From the NCBI GenBank assembly GCA_022661535.1, contig JAKULF010000010.1:1860001-1924000 (forward strand): a stretch of 64,000 bases of DNA. Direction: 5' to 3'. Of this stretch, positions 1 through 12,700 are shown one piece after another (positions within the stretch are counted from its first letter, which is position 1; each line of letters starts with the position of its first letter). This DNA is from Eutypa lata. Taxonomy: Eukaryota; Ascomycota; Sordariomycetes; Xylariales; Diatrypaceae. Under the pieces are notes generated by a model that saw nothing but the letters and a program-made list of their open reading frames with translations, was not told the DNA's origin and did not search any database. Position numbers and translations under genes: made by a program.

Positions 1-761
1 GATGATAACTGAATGGGAAAACCCGTCACGTGAACTCGGCATACTACGAATTCACCGCAGTCATTTACCTTTTTCCCCCCTAATAAGAAGCAAGTACGTA
101 GAGTAGATATGAGCTACTGTAAATAGCGAGTTAGATCTAGATAATTGACCATGTACTTTAATAATAATAACAACATCAATATCAAAAGTTATTTCTCATC
201 TCACGAGGATAACTACCTACTTAGGTACTTAGTATGTAGGTGTGTTTCGAGCTTCGCGAAAAGGGGTTCGAGGGGGCCCAAGCTCCCTCCCCCCCCTCCT
301 GGACCTCTCGTTACAGGGATTGGGAAAAGCTTAACCTAGCCCCCGATCCGCTAAAACGTCCCCCGACGTCACGTCAAAACAGGTTCCAGCTCCATTGAAG
401 TTGTTTTTTTTTACCTCGCTCTTTTACATATTAACCTCGCAAATGCCTGAATCGTCTTTTCCGCTGGCTCGGGATTCATAGATACTACTTAAGTCTAGCA
501 TCTGTAGGATAGGCGTGGTGCTGCTTGTGTGTGATTTTCATGTCACTCTTTTTCAATAATCCAGGAACATTCGTGTATTATCCAACTCGAAAACCGGCGT
601 CACACACAGACACAGACCTGCAAACCGTTAGTCGAGCAGGAGGGTCCTCTCTACATACAAAGTTACGATATCCTTCCCCTTCGCCGAGCGATGACGAAAC
701 CTTCGTTTCTACTACAGTTTCCCCCATGAACTCCTGATCTCGATCTATCTATCTTTCAGCC
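1..761. other. Upstream region of the GH47 gene, no gene seen
   Basis: No convincing coding sequence. It holds a CACGTG box at 27-32, short homopolymer runs (C-rich near 285-300, T-run near 402-410) and a pyrimidine-rich stretch just before the mannosidase start that ends in TTTCAG at 754-759. That stretch could be a normal CT-rich fungal leader or the end of a 5' UTR intron; I cannot decide. A 70-codon open frame at 525-737 lies in the same frame as the mannosidase but ends in TGA 25 bases before its ATG, and its first codon is GTG, so I treat it as leader. Confidence 0.5.
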
Positions 762-2576
762 ATGGCCATTCGTCGATTCCGACTCCTCCTCGCCGTGGTC
801 GGCATATGGCTATTCGGATCTTGGTACCTGACCTGGCAGGGATCCCCTCCTCCCCCCATAGGCAAGACCGACTATAGCATGGTAGCGAGGTGGCAGAAGC
901 TCCCGACGCGCTACCCCGTGAAGAACCTCGCCACGCTCCCGAGCCAGAACCAGAACCAGAAGACGACCAAGAAAGTCGAGATCCCGCGCGTGCAGGCGAC
1001 CCCGAAGGTGCGGGAGGACGCGGGGGCGCGGGAGCTGCGGCTGCGGCGCCTCGCGGCCGTCAAGGAGAGCTTCGTGCATAGTTGGGAGGGGTACAAGCGG
1101 GCGGCGTGGCTGCACGACGAGGTGCGGCCGCTCAGCGGGACGTTCAAGGACCCGTTCGCGGGCTGGGCGGCCACGCTCGTCGACGCCCTCGACACGCTGT
1201 GGATCATGGGGCTGCGGGAGGACTTCGAGCTCGCCGTGGCGGCCTGCGACGCCATCGACTTCGCCGCCACGGCGTCCCAGCTCATCAACGTCTTCGAGAC
1301 CACCATCCGCTACCTCGGCGGCTTCCTCGCCGCCTACGAGCTGAGCGGGAAGCAGTACCCGGGCCTGCTGCGCAAGGCCGTCGAGGTCGCCGACCTGCTC
1401 ATGTGCGCCTTCGACACCCCGAACCGCGCCCCCATCTCCCGCTGGGACTGGCGCGCCTACACGGCCGGGGAGCCCCAGGTGGCCCCCCGCAGCACCCTCG
1501 TCTCGGAGATCGGCTCGCTGAGCTTGGAGTTCTCCAAGCTGTCCCAGCTGACGGGCGACATGCAGTACCACGACGCCGCCCAGAGGATGTCGGACGAGTT
1601 CGAGCGGGGCCAGCGCAACACGAAGCTGCCAGGCATGTGGCCCGTCGTCGTCGACCCCTCCAAATCCCCCATGGCGTTCCCCGGCGACACCTTCACGCTA
1701 GGCGGCATGTCCGACTCCCTGTACGAGTATTTCCCGAAGCAGTACCTCCTGCTGGGCGGGCAGCTCGCCCAGCCCCGCCGGCTCTACGAGGGCTTCATCG
1801 ACGTCGCGAAGGCGCACCTCCTCCGGCGCGCCATGAACCCCGACGACGTCCCCATCATGTTCTTCGCGGACGCGCGCGTCCGGTCCGGCAGCGTCAAGAC
1901 CGTGGCGCAGGCCCAGCACCTGACGTGCTTCGCGGGCGGGATGGTGGGGCTCGCCGCCAAGGTCTTCGACCGCCCCCGCGCCGAGCTGCACGTCCTCGCC
2001 GAGCAGCTCACCGACGGCTGCGTCTGGTCCTACAACCGCACCGCGAGCGGGGTCGGCCCGGAGGTCTTCCACTTCATCCCCTGCGACCCGGACCCCGAGG
2101 AGGACGACTGCCGCTGGGACAGCGAGCGTTGGTACCAGGGACTGGGCAAGTACTGGCGCTCGAAGCTGCAGGGGAACAACCGGGACCACCCGTCGCGCGG
2201 GGAGCTCGACGCGCTCGCCGAGGCCCGCAACCTGCCGCTGGGCATGGTCGACGTCAACGACCGCCGCTACATCCTGCGGCCCGAGGCCATCGAGTCCGTC
2301 TTCATGATGCACCGCCTGACGGCGGACCCCAAGTGGATGGACAAGGCGTGGGACATGTTCGCGGCCGTCGAGCGGCTCTCGCGCACCGAGCTGGCCGCCG
2401 CCTCCCTCGACGACGTCACCAAGCCCCGCCCCGCCCAGGTCGACTCCATGGAGTCCTTCTGGCTCGCCGAGACCCTCAAGTACTTCTACCTCGTCTACGC
2501 CGACTTCGACGTCGTCGACCTCGACCAGTGGGTCCTGAATACGGAGGCGCATCCCCTGAGGCGCATGGACGCGTAG
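762..2576 (+). CDS. GH47 mannosyl-oligosaccharide alpha-1,2-mannosidase (ER/Golgi type II membrane protein)
   Basis: Glycoside hydrolase family 47 enzyme that trims alpha-1,2-mannose from N-glycans in the ER or Golgi, or marks misfolded glycoproteins. A single exon encodes 604 residues. Residues 5-25 form a hydrophobic signal anchor after an Arg-rich start (MAIRRFR), followed by a Pro/Gln/Lys-rich stem. The catalytic barrel begins near residue 110. Family landmarks in order: DTLWIMGL near 144, GGMSDSLYEYFPK near 314, LTCFAGGM near 387, the RPEAIES motif near 506, MESFWLAETLKYFYL near 563 and TEAHPL near 593, so the fold is complete. The ATG is the first in frame after a pyrimidine-rich leader. 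Third positions are almost all G or C, in sharp contrast to the flanks, which also creates long shadow frames on both strands. Whether it is the ER type or a Golgi type cannot be settled from sequence alone. Confidence 0.96.
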   Translation: MAIRRFRLLLAVVGIWLFGSWYLTWQGSPPPPIGKTDYSMVARWQKLPTRYPVKNLATLPSQNQNQKTTKKVEIPRVQATPKVREDAGARELRLRRLAAVKESFVHSWEGYKRAAWLHDEVRPLSGTFKDPFAGWAATLVDALDTLWIMGLREDFELAVAACDAIDFAATASQLINVFETTIRYLGGFLAAYELSGKQYPGLLRKAVEVADLLMCAFDTPNRAPISRWDWRAYTAGEPQVAPRSTLVSEIGSLSLEFSKLSQLTGDMQYHDAAQRMSDEFERGQRNTKLPGMWPVVVDPSKSPMAFPGDTFTLGGMSDSLYEYFPKQYLLLGGQLAQPRRLYEGFIDVAKAHLLRRAMNPDDVPIMFFADARVRSGSVKTVAQAQHLTCFAGGMVGLAAKVFDRPRAELHVLAEQLTDGCVWSYNRTASGVGPEVFHFIPCDPDPEEDDCRWDSERWYQGLGKYWRSKLQGNNRDHPSRGELDALAEARNLPLGMVDVNDRRYILRPEAIESVFMMHRLTADPKWMDKAWDMFAAVERLSRTELAAASLDDVTKPRPAQVDSMESFWLAETLKYFYLVYADFDVVDLDQWVLNTEAHPLRRMDA

Positions 2577-5500
2577 TTACGTGGCTTGGAATTGTTGTGT
2601 TGGGTCGGGTCGGATTGACTTGGGTGTTGTTGTTTGCTGTTTTTTTCCGCCGGTGGGTGGGTGGGATACAGTGGTGAGCGATGCATATACACATATACAC
2701 ATACACACATACATATCATGCACGCATACGATACCCTTGATCTTAAATACCCCTTAGTGTAGCATAACCTGGGGCTGGCATCATCAACTGTTCTTGAGGG
2801 TGTGGCCTGACTATAGAACTTACATGTTATACATATTGGCATTGGCATTTTCATAAAGACACAATTGCTGTGTAGCCTAATTAGGAGATTGATTAGGGAT
2901 CCGATCACTATAGTCTCTTCTTGTTGTGTTCATAGAGGTCCATTGAATTTCGCAATGGCCCAAAAGGAGGGTAAATGATTGTTCTTGAACCTTTGGCGAG
3001 AAATGCTGCAGGTTAGGTTATTAGGCAATTTCTTAGAAGTCCATAACTCTGCCATGAAGTATACGCATAGCTCTCGACGATGGAACGCGCTTCTTGGTGC
3101 TTATAGACTTAACTCTACCCCTTTCTCTAATCAAGCCACGAATTGCGAGAGATATATCTCTATGTCGGCGTTCTAACAGCACGGTGATGGCATCGTATCG
3201 GGACTGACAATGCTTCGTATCGTGTCCAAGCAGAGAAGTAGGGTAACTACACTAGAACATGGCAAGATATTAAAGCTAGATAAACCAGGATAATAGAATG
3301 CTTGCCGCATCAAGACCGTAGGTTACAAGACTTTCACGTTCTTTAGATCTAGAGACTTTGGGTTATTCATGGCGGTGGGATATTAAATAATCATAGAACA
3401 CTGTTGAGGCACGACGTCACATGTTTATGTTAGAGCTTCCTGATGGTAGTAGATGAGATGCGTCGTCGGTATTGGACCCGAAGATATTGGATATGTGCAA
3501 TGGTACTGCTTATAGATATCTCGGGAGAGATAGAAAAAAGGGGCCCCTGAGACATGACAGGTAATGCTGTTCATCTCTCCTAGCAATGTTTGATGCTAGT
3601 TATGGATTTATATTCGGCTTGTGGATACGTGGATGCTCGAGGATGAGACACATAGAAATAGAAGAGAGTGAGGAACACCATCATCGTGGGAGCAAATTCA
3701 AGGTTGTTAATATCTGATGCTCGACAGATGCCCACATGCAGGCTAGAAAGTTGAGATGAGTGATATTAGAGACGTTATAGGGGGATAGTGTGGGAAGACC
3801 TACGAATATATACGAAGAGATTGTATTTAGGTTATCAGCACCGCTCTCACACAACGTTCACCTAACATTCCATATGGCTTTAGTCCACTTGTCGCGAACT
3901 ACTATCTATTCGTGGGATATGAACGCAATTCCGACCCAAGTTACTGTTCGGGGGTGCTGTATATAACGGCCTTTGGTTTTCATCACAACTTTAACATAGG
4001 TAATCATGAGCCCGAGGTTCACTATACGCATCTTCAGCAAGTTGTTGCTATATACTAATGCTTATCCGAACCAATCTTCTCTCAACATCTCAACTCCAGT
4101 CGCAAGTTTGACCTGTAGTCGACTAACTATAGCCCGGCGACTCAATTTCCATCATTGAAGGACAAACGGATACCTATCGTGAGTCATGTATAGGAGGAAG
4201 CCATCGAGCAGGTAAAACTCGGCGCCCCAACATGACCAAAATAGGAATCATACGTAGTTGCTCTATGTATCCCAAGGTACTTTATGCTAGAAAAGCTATA
4301 CGCCGTTTGATACTATCTGTCGCCTCCTATATCTATGTGACACCCGAGACATCATCTACTCTAGACTACATGAGATCGTCACTCAATTTAGCACACACCT
4401 ATTTACAATGTCCAGGACCTTTAAGATAATTAATAATCATAGCATCTATTATCACATTTTACCTTTAGACCCGTGGTCTGCGTCAGGATACTCTACACTC
4501 GCGCTGAAGTAGACAATTTATCTGCCTCACAGAGCTCAAGCATCGAGTAGCGATTTCTTCCCTCGGGGTGGATTTGGTGGCACCAATAGCTCCGGAAGTC
4601 TCTTCCAAACAATGCCATCTATGATATAGGACAGGAACAGCAACAGTAAATCTACAGTTCAGGTGCAGAGTGTCATCTTCTCATTTTCTTTCTGGACCGA
4701 AGCCCCGAAGCCTATGGGATGGATGGACTCTTCAAGGGGTGACTACTAGTTGTAACATACGTAACCTTTCACTATTACTTTCCAATATCTCATAGCTATT
4801 GCTTTCTTGTGCTACTCTATAACTACCCAAGTGAAGACGGGGTTCATCTGCACCCACCTAGTGCAATAGGGGGCACCACCACCATGACCACCGTTGCCGA
4901 TTCCTTGAATCTTTGCCATCTCAAACTATCTACCTACGTATCCTGACGTCAAGAAACAGGGAAAAAAGGGGGGAGGGGCGGAAATATTCTAAGCCAAGAC
5001 AACCCCGTCGTCGTCGTCGATGAGGCGCGTCGGAAAGGGGAGGGGCCGGCCGGGCTAATTAGCAAACAAAGCAACCTTGAAGCAGAGGAAAAGGAGGTTC
5101 CTGGCTGTAATGAGGTAATCTGTGTACCGATGGCACCTGACATTTTCGTCCAGACGTCACACAACCGGCTTGGCGATCGGATTACTGTTGCTTACTTTTC
5201 TTTCCTTCACTTTTCGCCGAACCTTATTTCATTGTGTGTTGGTTTTGGCTGCAGTGCAACCCAACTACCTACAGGCCATACATACATAGCCTTTGCGACA
5301 ATGTAAGGCAAAGTGAAGCTCCTCAAGTCTACAACTTGTCAAGCCTGTAGTTACCATATCCACTGCGTCGGTGGACCGAAATACACATACGTGCATCACG
5401 GGTCCCACTACGGAGACGATTCCGCAGATTAGGTAGGACGGACGGACGGACGGACGGACACGCAAGGCATACTTACTTACTGGCCGGTCGGTGGGGGATG

Positions 5501-8500
5501 TTTCCTTCCCGGGCGGGCGCCTCAAACCCACCTCTTGCTATATACGGGTTGTAAACTACATACCTACCTACCTATTATTCTCATTGCATTATGTTGTTAA
5601 GGAGGAGGGAAATAAAAGCATCGGATCGTGCATACTTACATGTACCGTACGGGGGGTGGGAGGGGGTTTGTTTGAGCGCCTTCCTAATGGGGGTAGGAAG
5701 CTGCTGCGGTCTTCCGAGCTGTCGAGATCAAGATCGGCGGCAAGGCTTTCTTTTCAGATAGGGCAGCGCGCGTGATTGGACGACGGAGCCTAGAATGAAT
5801 GACAAGCTGCAAGCTTTACCAGCGTCTCCCCACGTGCGCGTGCCTACATACATACATACGACTTTCTCGAAGTGACAGGGGATGGTTAGTTGGGGAGGGA
5901 GGAGACGGGAAGACAAGGCAAGGTAAGGGGGACTTGGTTTATTTCGTGCTTATGTGCCTGAGCTGGTAGGTAAGTAGGTAGGAAAATATCCAACTAACTA
6001 ATATCAACAACTGCCGCTTCGCTCAGTTGAGGGTATGCAGGTTAGCGTACAATGCATAGCGGGTGAATGAGCGAACGAACGAACGAGCGAGCGAGCGGCT
6101 GAGGAGTAAGGTAGGGTAGGGCGAAAGCTGAGCCGTATTACGAGCCGGATCCTGAAAGCGCGGTTGCATCCAACAACACCCCACCACCACCTGAAACGTG
6201 CAGCAAGCAGCAAGTAGCAGCAGCAATAACAACAACAATATCAAGATAACAACATCATCATATCATCGATTGGTAGGTTGGGCACGCACCCTACCGAATA
6301 TTCTTTTACGACGTGGGTGCCAAGGTGCGTACGTGAGAGAGAGAGAGAGAGTGTGTGTGTGTGACAGAGAAGAGGAAATGAGGGTTAATGCAACTGCCAG
6401 GAGTTAGGGTTACATTGGATGGACGCCTTTGCTACGTACGTACGATGAGGCGCCCGCCGTCAGCGGCAAACTGGCCAGCCAGCAACCTCCAACTTCCCTA
6501 TCAGGAAGGCTTCTAGACGGAAGGCTGGGGTGGGAGATTGTTCAGATGGGCAGTCTTACGCGAGGCTCGCCCATTTCACTTACTCGCTCACTCACTCACC
6601 TAGCCACTCAACAGGCGGGGGAGGGAAAGGGAAGGGACGATTCCGCACCTCCAAAGCAGTTTCAATTTCATCTCTACCTACCTAGCTACGGCATCAATGC
6701 TTACCTACCTGCCATGACCCGACGCCCGCCCAGAACCCTCACCGGCAGGTGGCGTGGTTGGAAGAATTACGGGAGGTTGTCGCGCGTCCACTACCACACC
6801 AAAAGAATGGCTTTCCCACCCCCTGAGTCCCCATACGCCATCGCCTTCGAACGACTAGAGCTACGCGGTGATAGGGGCATGTGGCTTGGCGGCGCGTTAT
6901 ACGCGTTAATTATTCGTTTTGTGGAGGGGAGGGAGGGGGGACGGGGACACTTGTGGTGGTGGGCGGTAAGACATTCTGCCTCGCCGGACTGAGAAGATGC
7001 ATGGCAGGCAGGCAGGCAGGCAGGGAGCATGGCGGCAGGTTTTACACGAACGAGGCTGCATGCTCTAACTAGGCGCTACCCCTCTTGTAAGGCGTCGGAT
7101 AAGCGAGCGGCAACGGAATCAGAGCGAACCGAGACCAATACGCTCACTACACTCCCAAAGACCATTTGGCTTAACTACTTCCTACCTCCTAGGCAGTGAA
7201 AAACAACACTTGTCTACTAGCTTGCTGTAAGCCCGTCTTGGAACCGAGAGAGGTCTCGGTCGGTAGTGGGATGTTCTTTTCTTGTCATATGACTGGCCCA
7301 AATTACCCAAGTAGTCATTGAATGCTTCCAAGGTAAGAAGAAGTAAGCGAGGAATGCTGCGGTTTCTGCATAGGTAGTTCGCGGACGGCAGGGGGGAACT
7401 AGGTAAATCAACCAGTTGAGAAACCGAACCTGGACGGCAAGACGATGGCAGCATCCCCAGTCAGGCGACCCTCCTTAGTGACGCAGTGCGATGTTCGCAA
7501 AGAGCATAGCTGCTCTGAAGCTCTAGATGATTCCAAGTTCAAAAGAAACAAACGACAATAAAAAAACACATATACGAAGTAGTATAATAAAAAAAGCGAA
7601 TTGCGGCTAAGGCATGGGTCACCACTGCTGCTGCTGCTGGGTTTTTTTTTCTCGCACGCCTAGAAAACTAGGACGAGACTGGCATTGTTAAGCGCATAGG
7701 GTATCATCCAGAGCGGATGGCTTGCACGGGAGCGGCGCGCGCGTGGTCTGCTGGGATTAGTTATGGTTTTTTTAGGTTGCGATGCTCTTTTGGCTTTTTG
7801 GTCGGCTAGCCGTAAACCATCTTCTCTTGCGAGGCTAGCAAAGCCAAGCACTGGCACTAATAAGCTAGTCCCGAGGACTGACTGGTTGATCGATTGATCG
7901 ATTAATTGATTGATTCTGGGGGGCCTGCTTCAAGTTCTCCACGTTTCGAAAAGACCGGCAGGCTACCTAGATGCATGTACGTAGCTATGCCGATACCTAG
8001 GTATACCGATACGGGGTCCTGATCTGCCGCGAGCTTCACAAAATATCCTGTGATATCTACGTCTACCTACATAGGTACGATGAGGGCCCATGACTGCGGC
8101 CTGTCACTTGCCAATGATAGTTCGTAACCTGCTGTAGTAAGTGCATTGGGTGGGTAAGTAGGCCTTGGAAAACGAGTTTTGCTAGTTATACTTGGGTATG
8201 AAATGTGCCGACTGGCTAATGGCTTCAGAAAGATTTGAGACATGTAGTTAGAGCATATGACGTTTGGTCTAGAACTCACGTTCGTCTTGGGAAGAACTTG
8301 CTGCTCCAGTCACGAACCAACTCGCTGTCGGCTCTGGATGGACCTAGGCCCTGAAGCATGTCTACATAATTAAGGTCGGCAAGTTGTATCTCGTTCTCCT
8401 TCATAGCGTGTAGCTTGATTGGTGATTCTTCATTCACCGCACTGATATGACATAACTGCATCATGGATTCGATGTCCTCATATTATACAGTCTCTTAGTC

Positions 8501-8747
8501 GTAGATGAAAACATAGCTCTAGGTATACCTAGAGGCGTAAGTATGTAAGCATTATTGTTTTATGATCCTAGGTATATTACCCACAATGCTATTAGATGTT
8601 AATCTTCACCACATTCTATTCGCAATTACATATATCCGCACACATATAGTTCTTACCTATTCAATATCTAAAAATGAATAAATACATCAGATCTTCAACC
8701 ACTCAACCACTTAAGTACTGGTGTACGAAGTATCGTACATACATAAC
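2577..8747. other. Left part of an 18-kb gene-poor region
   Basis: No open frame here has family motifs, believable splice structure or coding-like composition. The stretch is AT-rich with many TAC/GTA-containing tetranucleotide runs (for example GGACGGAC near 5439-5460, ACGA/GCGA runs near 6072-6100). It also carries an AG run passing into GT (about 6334-6362), GCAG copies near 7005-7024 and one exact TACCTAGGTA palindrome at 7994-8003. Frames of 60 to 190 codons, such as 6429-6992, are interrupted by simple repeats and I regard them as chance. Confidence 0.6.
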
Positions 8748-8749
8748 TA

Positions 8750-8801
8750 CAGTTCGCAAGGGTAAATACCCTTAGTGGTTCCACTTAGTCCACTATATGC
8801 C
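8750..8801 (+). repeat. Left terminal inverted repeat of the MITE
   Basis: It is identical over 43 bases to the reverse complement of 9035-9077 and similar for about 9 more. It begins CAGTTCGCAAGGG and contains two adjacent short hairpins. Confidence 0.9.
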
Positions 8802-9025
8802 TTATTTAGCTAATATATATATACTGTTATATAATTTGTATAAGATGTAACATATCGTTAATATTGATGCACCGCCAAATTTTTGTGGCTGCTATTACAA
8901 GTGGTGGGAAAGTGTGGCAAGTGGTCGTGCACAGGACGCAAAAATACGGACGATCATAAAGGCTATGTAACACTTCATACAAATTATATGGCAATATACC
9001 GCAAATCTACTTTTTAACCCAAAAT

Positions 9026-9077
9026 GGTATATAATGGACTAAGTGGAACCACTAAGGGTATTTACCCTTGCGAACTG
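9026..9077 (-). repeat. Right terminal inverted repeat of the MITE
   Basis: Mirror copy of 8750-8801. The element ends at the G of CGAACTG (9077), followed by TA. Confidence 0.9.
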
Positions 9078-9292
9078 TACATACCATCCTATTAGTTACA
9101 AAGCCGACCGCTCCTTTCAGAAGCAGAACAAACAAGGGAGGGCCCCTGTAGATTTCCAGACAGCAGTTGATCTCCTGCAGTACCAGGTCCCCGAACCCCA
9201 CTCGAATGCCCGATGAAGATACGACCTTATTGCATCAAGGTACCATCGACTTCTACGTATGTACGTACATAAGTTAGATGCCTTCTTTATTC

Positions 9293-9296
<4 letters not shown>

Positions 9297-9340
<44 letters not shown>
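9297..9340. repeat. (AC)22 dinucleotide microsatellite
   Basis: Uninterrupted AC repeat of 44 bp in intergenic DNA, likely length-variable between isolates. Confidence 0.97.
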
Positions 9341-9344
<4 letters not shown>

Positions 9345-9716
9345 TTGCGACCTTAGGCCACGTGCTCTTAGGAGGGGTTGGATGCGACCCTCCTTGATCC
9401 TTCATCGCGATAATCAATCTGCGATATGATTCATGTGGCAAGGAGATGCACACTGCACACCACACACAGAATCCTTCGTATCCCTCGGACTCATCTGCTA
9501 TTCCTGTAACTACATACCTGTTATGCCTACCTACCTACGTATGTATGCCACCGTCATACGCTTGCTGTGTCAGATATGGTTTCCGTTTCCCTCCTTTCCT
9601 GCTTGCTAACTACCTAGGTATATGCGAGCCCCAAGACAGGCCTGTTATTATGCTGCGAGGGGAACAGTTCTTGAAACATGCAGCCAACGATTCACCATTT
9701 CATGCGTTAATGCATA

Positions 9717-9744
9717 TCTATTTATTTATTTATTTATTTATTCA
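9717..9744. repeat. TATT tetranucleotide microsatellite
   Basis: About six to seven uninterrupted copies of a TTTA/TATT unit, followed by a CTAT-type run to about 9756. Confidence 0.9.
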
Positions 9745-12700
9745 TCTATCTATCTACGAGGAGGGTATCTCGTATATTCCTATGTGTGCAACTTTGCTTT
9801 TTTTATGTCGATTTATTCATGTATGACTGTGACCGGACAGGCAACCACCTAGTCCAATATGGTAGTCAATTCCGCTCACATGAAATGTTCTAAGTGGCTT
9901 GTAATAATAGATATGCCTACATGCATTTGACAGACAGACAAGACGGACGGACGACACAAGAGTCGGTCCATTGCTTGTTTGTGTAACGAAAAGCCGAACC
10001 TACTTAGTTAGTATTACTATATTTAACCAACTACCTAGGCTCCTATACCTGACTACTTAACTACTTATGCACCATCGCATAAAACACAAGTGCTTACATA
10101 CATGCATACATACACCTGCCTTTGGATATCGTCGCCAAAAGTCCTGTAAGCCCTAATGGCGCTTCGGAGGCCTGTCATGAAATAAGGCAAAAAAGAAGCA
10201 TTTTTTTAGGTGGCGACGATAATTGGACCCGGCAAACTGGTTAGCACGATTAGGTACCTACCTAGGTAGATATGTAATCAATTCTCCTTGATCCTGCGGC
10301 GGGCGACGCTGCTGCTGTTGCTGTTGATAACCGTTGTTTTGCTGCGCCTGTTGCGCCTGGCGTTCTTGCGGCTTAGGCCGCTCCCGGTTAGTTAGTACCT
10401 TACCTAAAACTATAAAGTCTGATGTCGTAGGGTATTATGCCAACTGCTATCCTTATGAAGGTAAGGTGAGGTAGCGATTATAAGGTTGACAAGCCGTTGC
10501 TGGCCGGCTTGTGAAGGAACTAGTTAGTCGCTCTGAACGTTGAATATTTCAACTAGTGCCAGTTACTTACTCTTCCCATTAAGTGTGGATATGCTCATTA
10601 ATGACTGTAGACTTCATAGAACCATAGTATCGCCATATCTGATGTTTTTTCACTTCTTCTAAGCGAGACTCTTCTATCGCCCTGCTAGAATCTACCTATT
10701 TACATACGGAGTACCTAACTAGTTAGGGCTCGGACCATACGATGTTTATGATGACGGTTCCAATTTCTCGGAACCGACACTAATCTTATGGCGGCCCAAC
10801 ACTCCCGCGCTTAAGATCCTCTCTGCGGGGGTTCGGAGAAGGGGGGGTGGTTTCCAGTGCTGATGCTATACACTTGTTTAGCCAAATTCGCAGACCCTGT
10901 TTAGCGTACTTAAGTACCCAGGCAGTGGTTTCGCGCCGGGAAACTATGTATGGTGGTTAATTATGTATATTTGTAGCCTCTAAGTAGTTAAATACGCTGT
11001 ACAATATTGACCTAACGGCACGAAAAAGCCAAAGTCTGGGGACGAGGTTTTGATTAGCCCAGATGGTTGGGATCATTGAAACTAGTTGACGAGACCCAGC
11101 AATATGGCAGCTTTTAAGACAAGGTTGCTGTGCGTTGTTACCAACCGCCCGGGAATTTGGCGTTCCGGGGGGACCCCTCTGATTGATTACCTAGCGTTTA
11201 GAAGCCGTCGCCCTTCGTTGTACTACAGATTGGCTTGTAGATCTCTGAAAGTGCAGTTTGATCCCATGTGAGCAGACGAGCTGGTTGGTTGACGAGCAGG
11301 TAACCCCCAGCTTGTGGCTTGGGATTAGGGGGGGTAAGTTGGCATATTCCCCACGGTCTGGCAGTCTGCGTGGGAAGCAATTGGTTTTTTGTTGGAGAGG
11401 TGAGGTCTAGGCCTGCCTTACGGGCCTCTCTCTGGACTTGAAGTCAAGGGGCATTAGTGTTCTCTCTACCCTCAGCGTTTTTTCCCTGGAAAAGTAAGTA
11501 AGTAGTTAGCTAGGTAGGTAGGTAGTCCTGAAGTTCATGATGGGTTGTCATCTAAGAATACAGGAGTAACCTCATTGGTAGCTCTTTCCACCAGTTGTCG
11601 TCAAGTATAGGTCGCGTTACACCCGGTCATCTCGGGGTTTGTCGAGAGCCGAGACCCTGTGCTTGGGAGACGCTACACACCATCCATCCGTTATTTTCTT
11701 CCGGCATTGGTGTTTAGGGAAGAAGAAGAAGATGATGATGATGCACTAGGGGCGTCGTCTTCCAACCCGTTTACGTATTAACTGCATAAAGCACATGCAT
11801 ACCTAGACAGTATCTTATAACCTCTTATGTACATAGATCACGTATCACAAAGTTGTGTGTATCTACATGTTCAGTTAGCTTATACGGTTCCTGCTTGAAG
11901 CCCGCAACCATGTTTCAAAACCACAGCGATCGACAAGACTATTGCATTGCGCGGTTGGATGTGCTCATAAACTTCCCACCATCATCGACTGTGCACCTCA
12001 ACATACGTGAAAGGAGATCGGGGATCGGTAATATTGACAATATCAAATTATTACATATGACCCCGGCGAGAAATATCCTTACTCGGTCCACCTGCATCTC
12101 CCTCCCTCTTACGTATAACACCGCGAATGATTATTATACATAGACTCTAAAGCTATGATGACCTATGTATCTAGTGTTAGATACGTAGATGGACTGGAAA
12201 GGATCAGCCGATCTAGTAGTCATAACATTCCTATTTTCCGGATCTTCCTTTCTCTCGATTTACCTATCGGGGAACTATGGCCAGTCACACAACCAGGGGG
12301 GGGAAGGCCGGCAACTCCAAAGGCCAGGATGGGAGTACCGCGATAGCAATTGATCGTCAGCTGTGATGGTTAGAAACAAAGGCGATGTCCGCTTGCTTAT
12401 ACGTTGATAGAGACTCTGCATATTAAAATTATAGACAATAAATAACTACCTACCTGGTAGGCAGCCTGGCTCTCTGGCTATGCGTGCGCGTGTTCAGTTG
12501 CAATCAATTGACGCGGTCTTGCATCTCAGCTACCATCTCGCTCGGAGCTACGATGGATTGGGAACTATGCAGTTGCGTATACACGTAATAAATCGCATTC
12601 GATTCAATAAAACCGCTCGGCACACTGGATAAGACGGTTTTCGAGCCGGGGATCGCGAAAGCGCCTGTGGCATATCATAGGCTCTGGGTGAAGTTGTTCG

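Larger units (their letters stand above)
8750..9077. mobile_element. MITE with 43-bp perfect terminal inverted repeats (Tc1/mariner-like ends)
   Basis: A 328-bp AT-rich element bounded by inverted repeats. The first 43 bases from 8750, starting CAGTTCGCAAGGG, match the reverse complement of the last 43 exactly; the match continues with a few mismatches to about 52 bases. Both ends are flanked by TA (8748-8749 and 9078-9079), as expected for a TA target duplication. CAGT-type ends plus TA duplication are typical of the Tc1/mariner superfamily. The interior has no open frame and cannot encode a transposase, so it is non-autonomous. Each terminal repeat holds two small hairpins, AAGGGTA-AA-TACCCTT and AGTGG-TT-CCACT. 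The near-perfect ends suggest a fairly recent insertion (inference). I saw no second copy in the window. Confidence 0.9.

Noticed and set aside
1082..2677. 531-codon frame and minus-strand frames (810-1571, 1698-2552) over the GH47 gene
   Set aside because: They are shadows of the GC-rich mannosidase, rich in Arg/Pro/Gly, with no family match.
6429..6992. 187-codon open frame
   Set aside because: Composition follows local simple repeats (CTCA, CTAC units), overlapped by other open frames, with no motif or start context.
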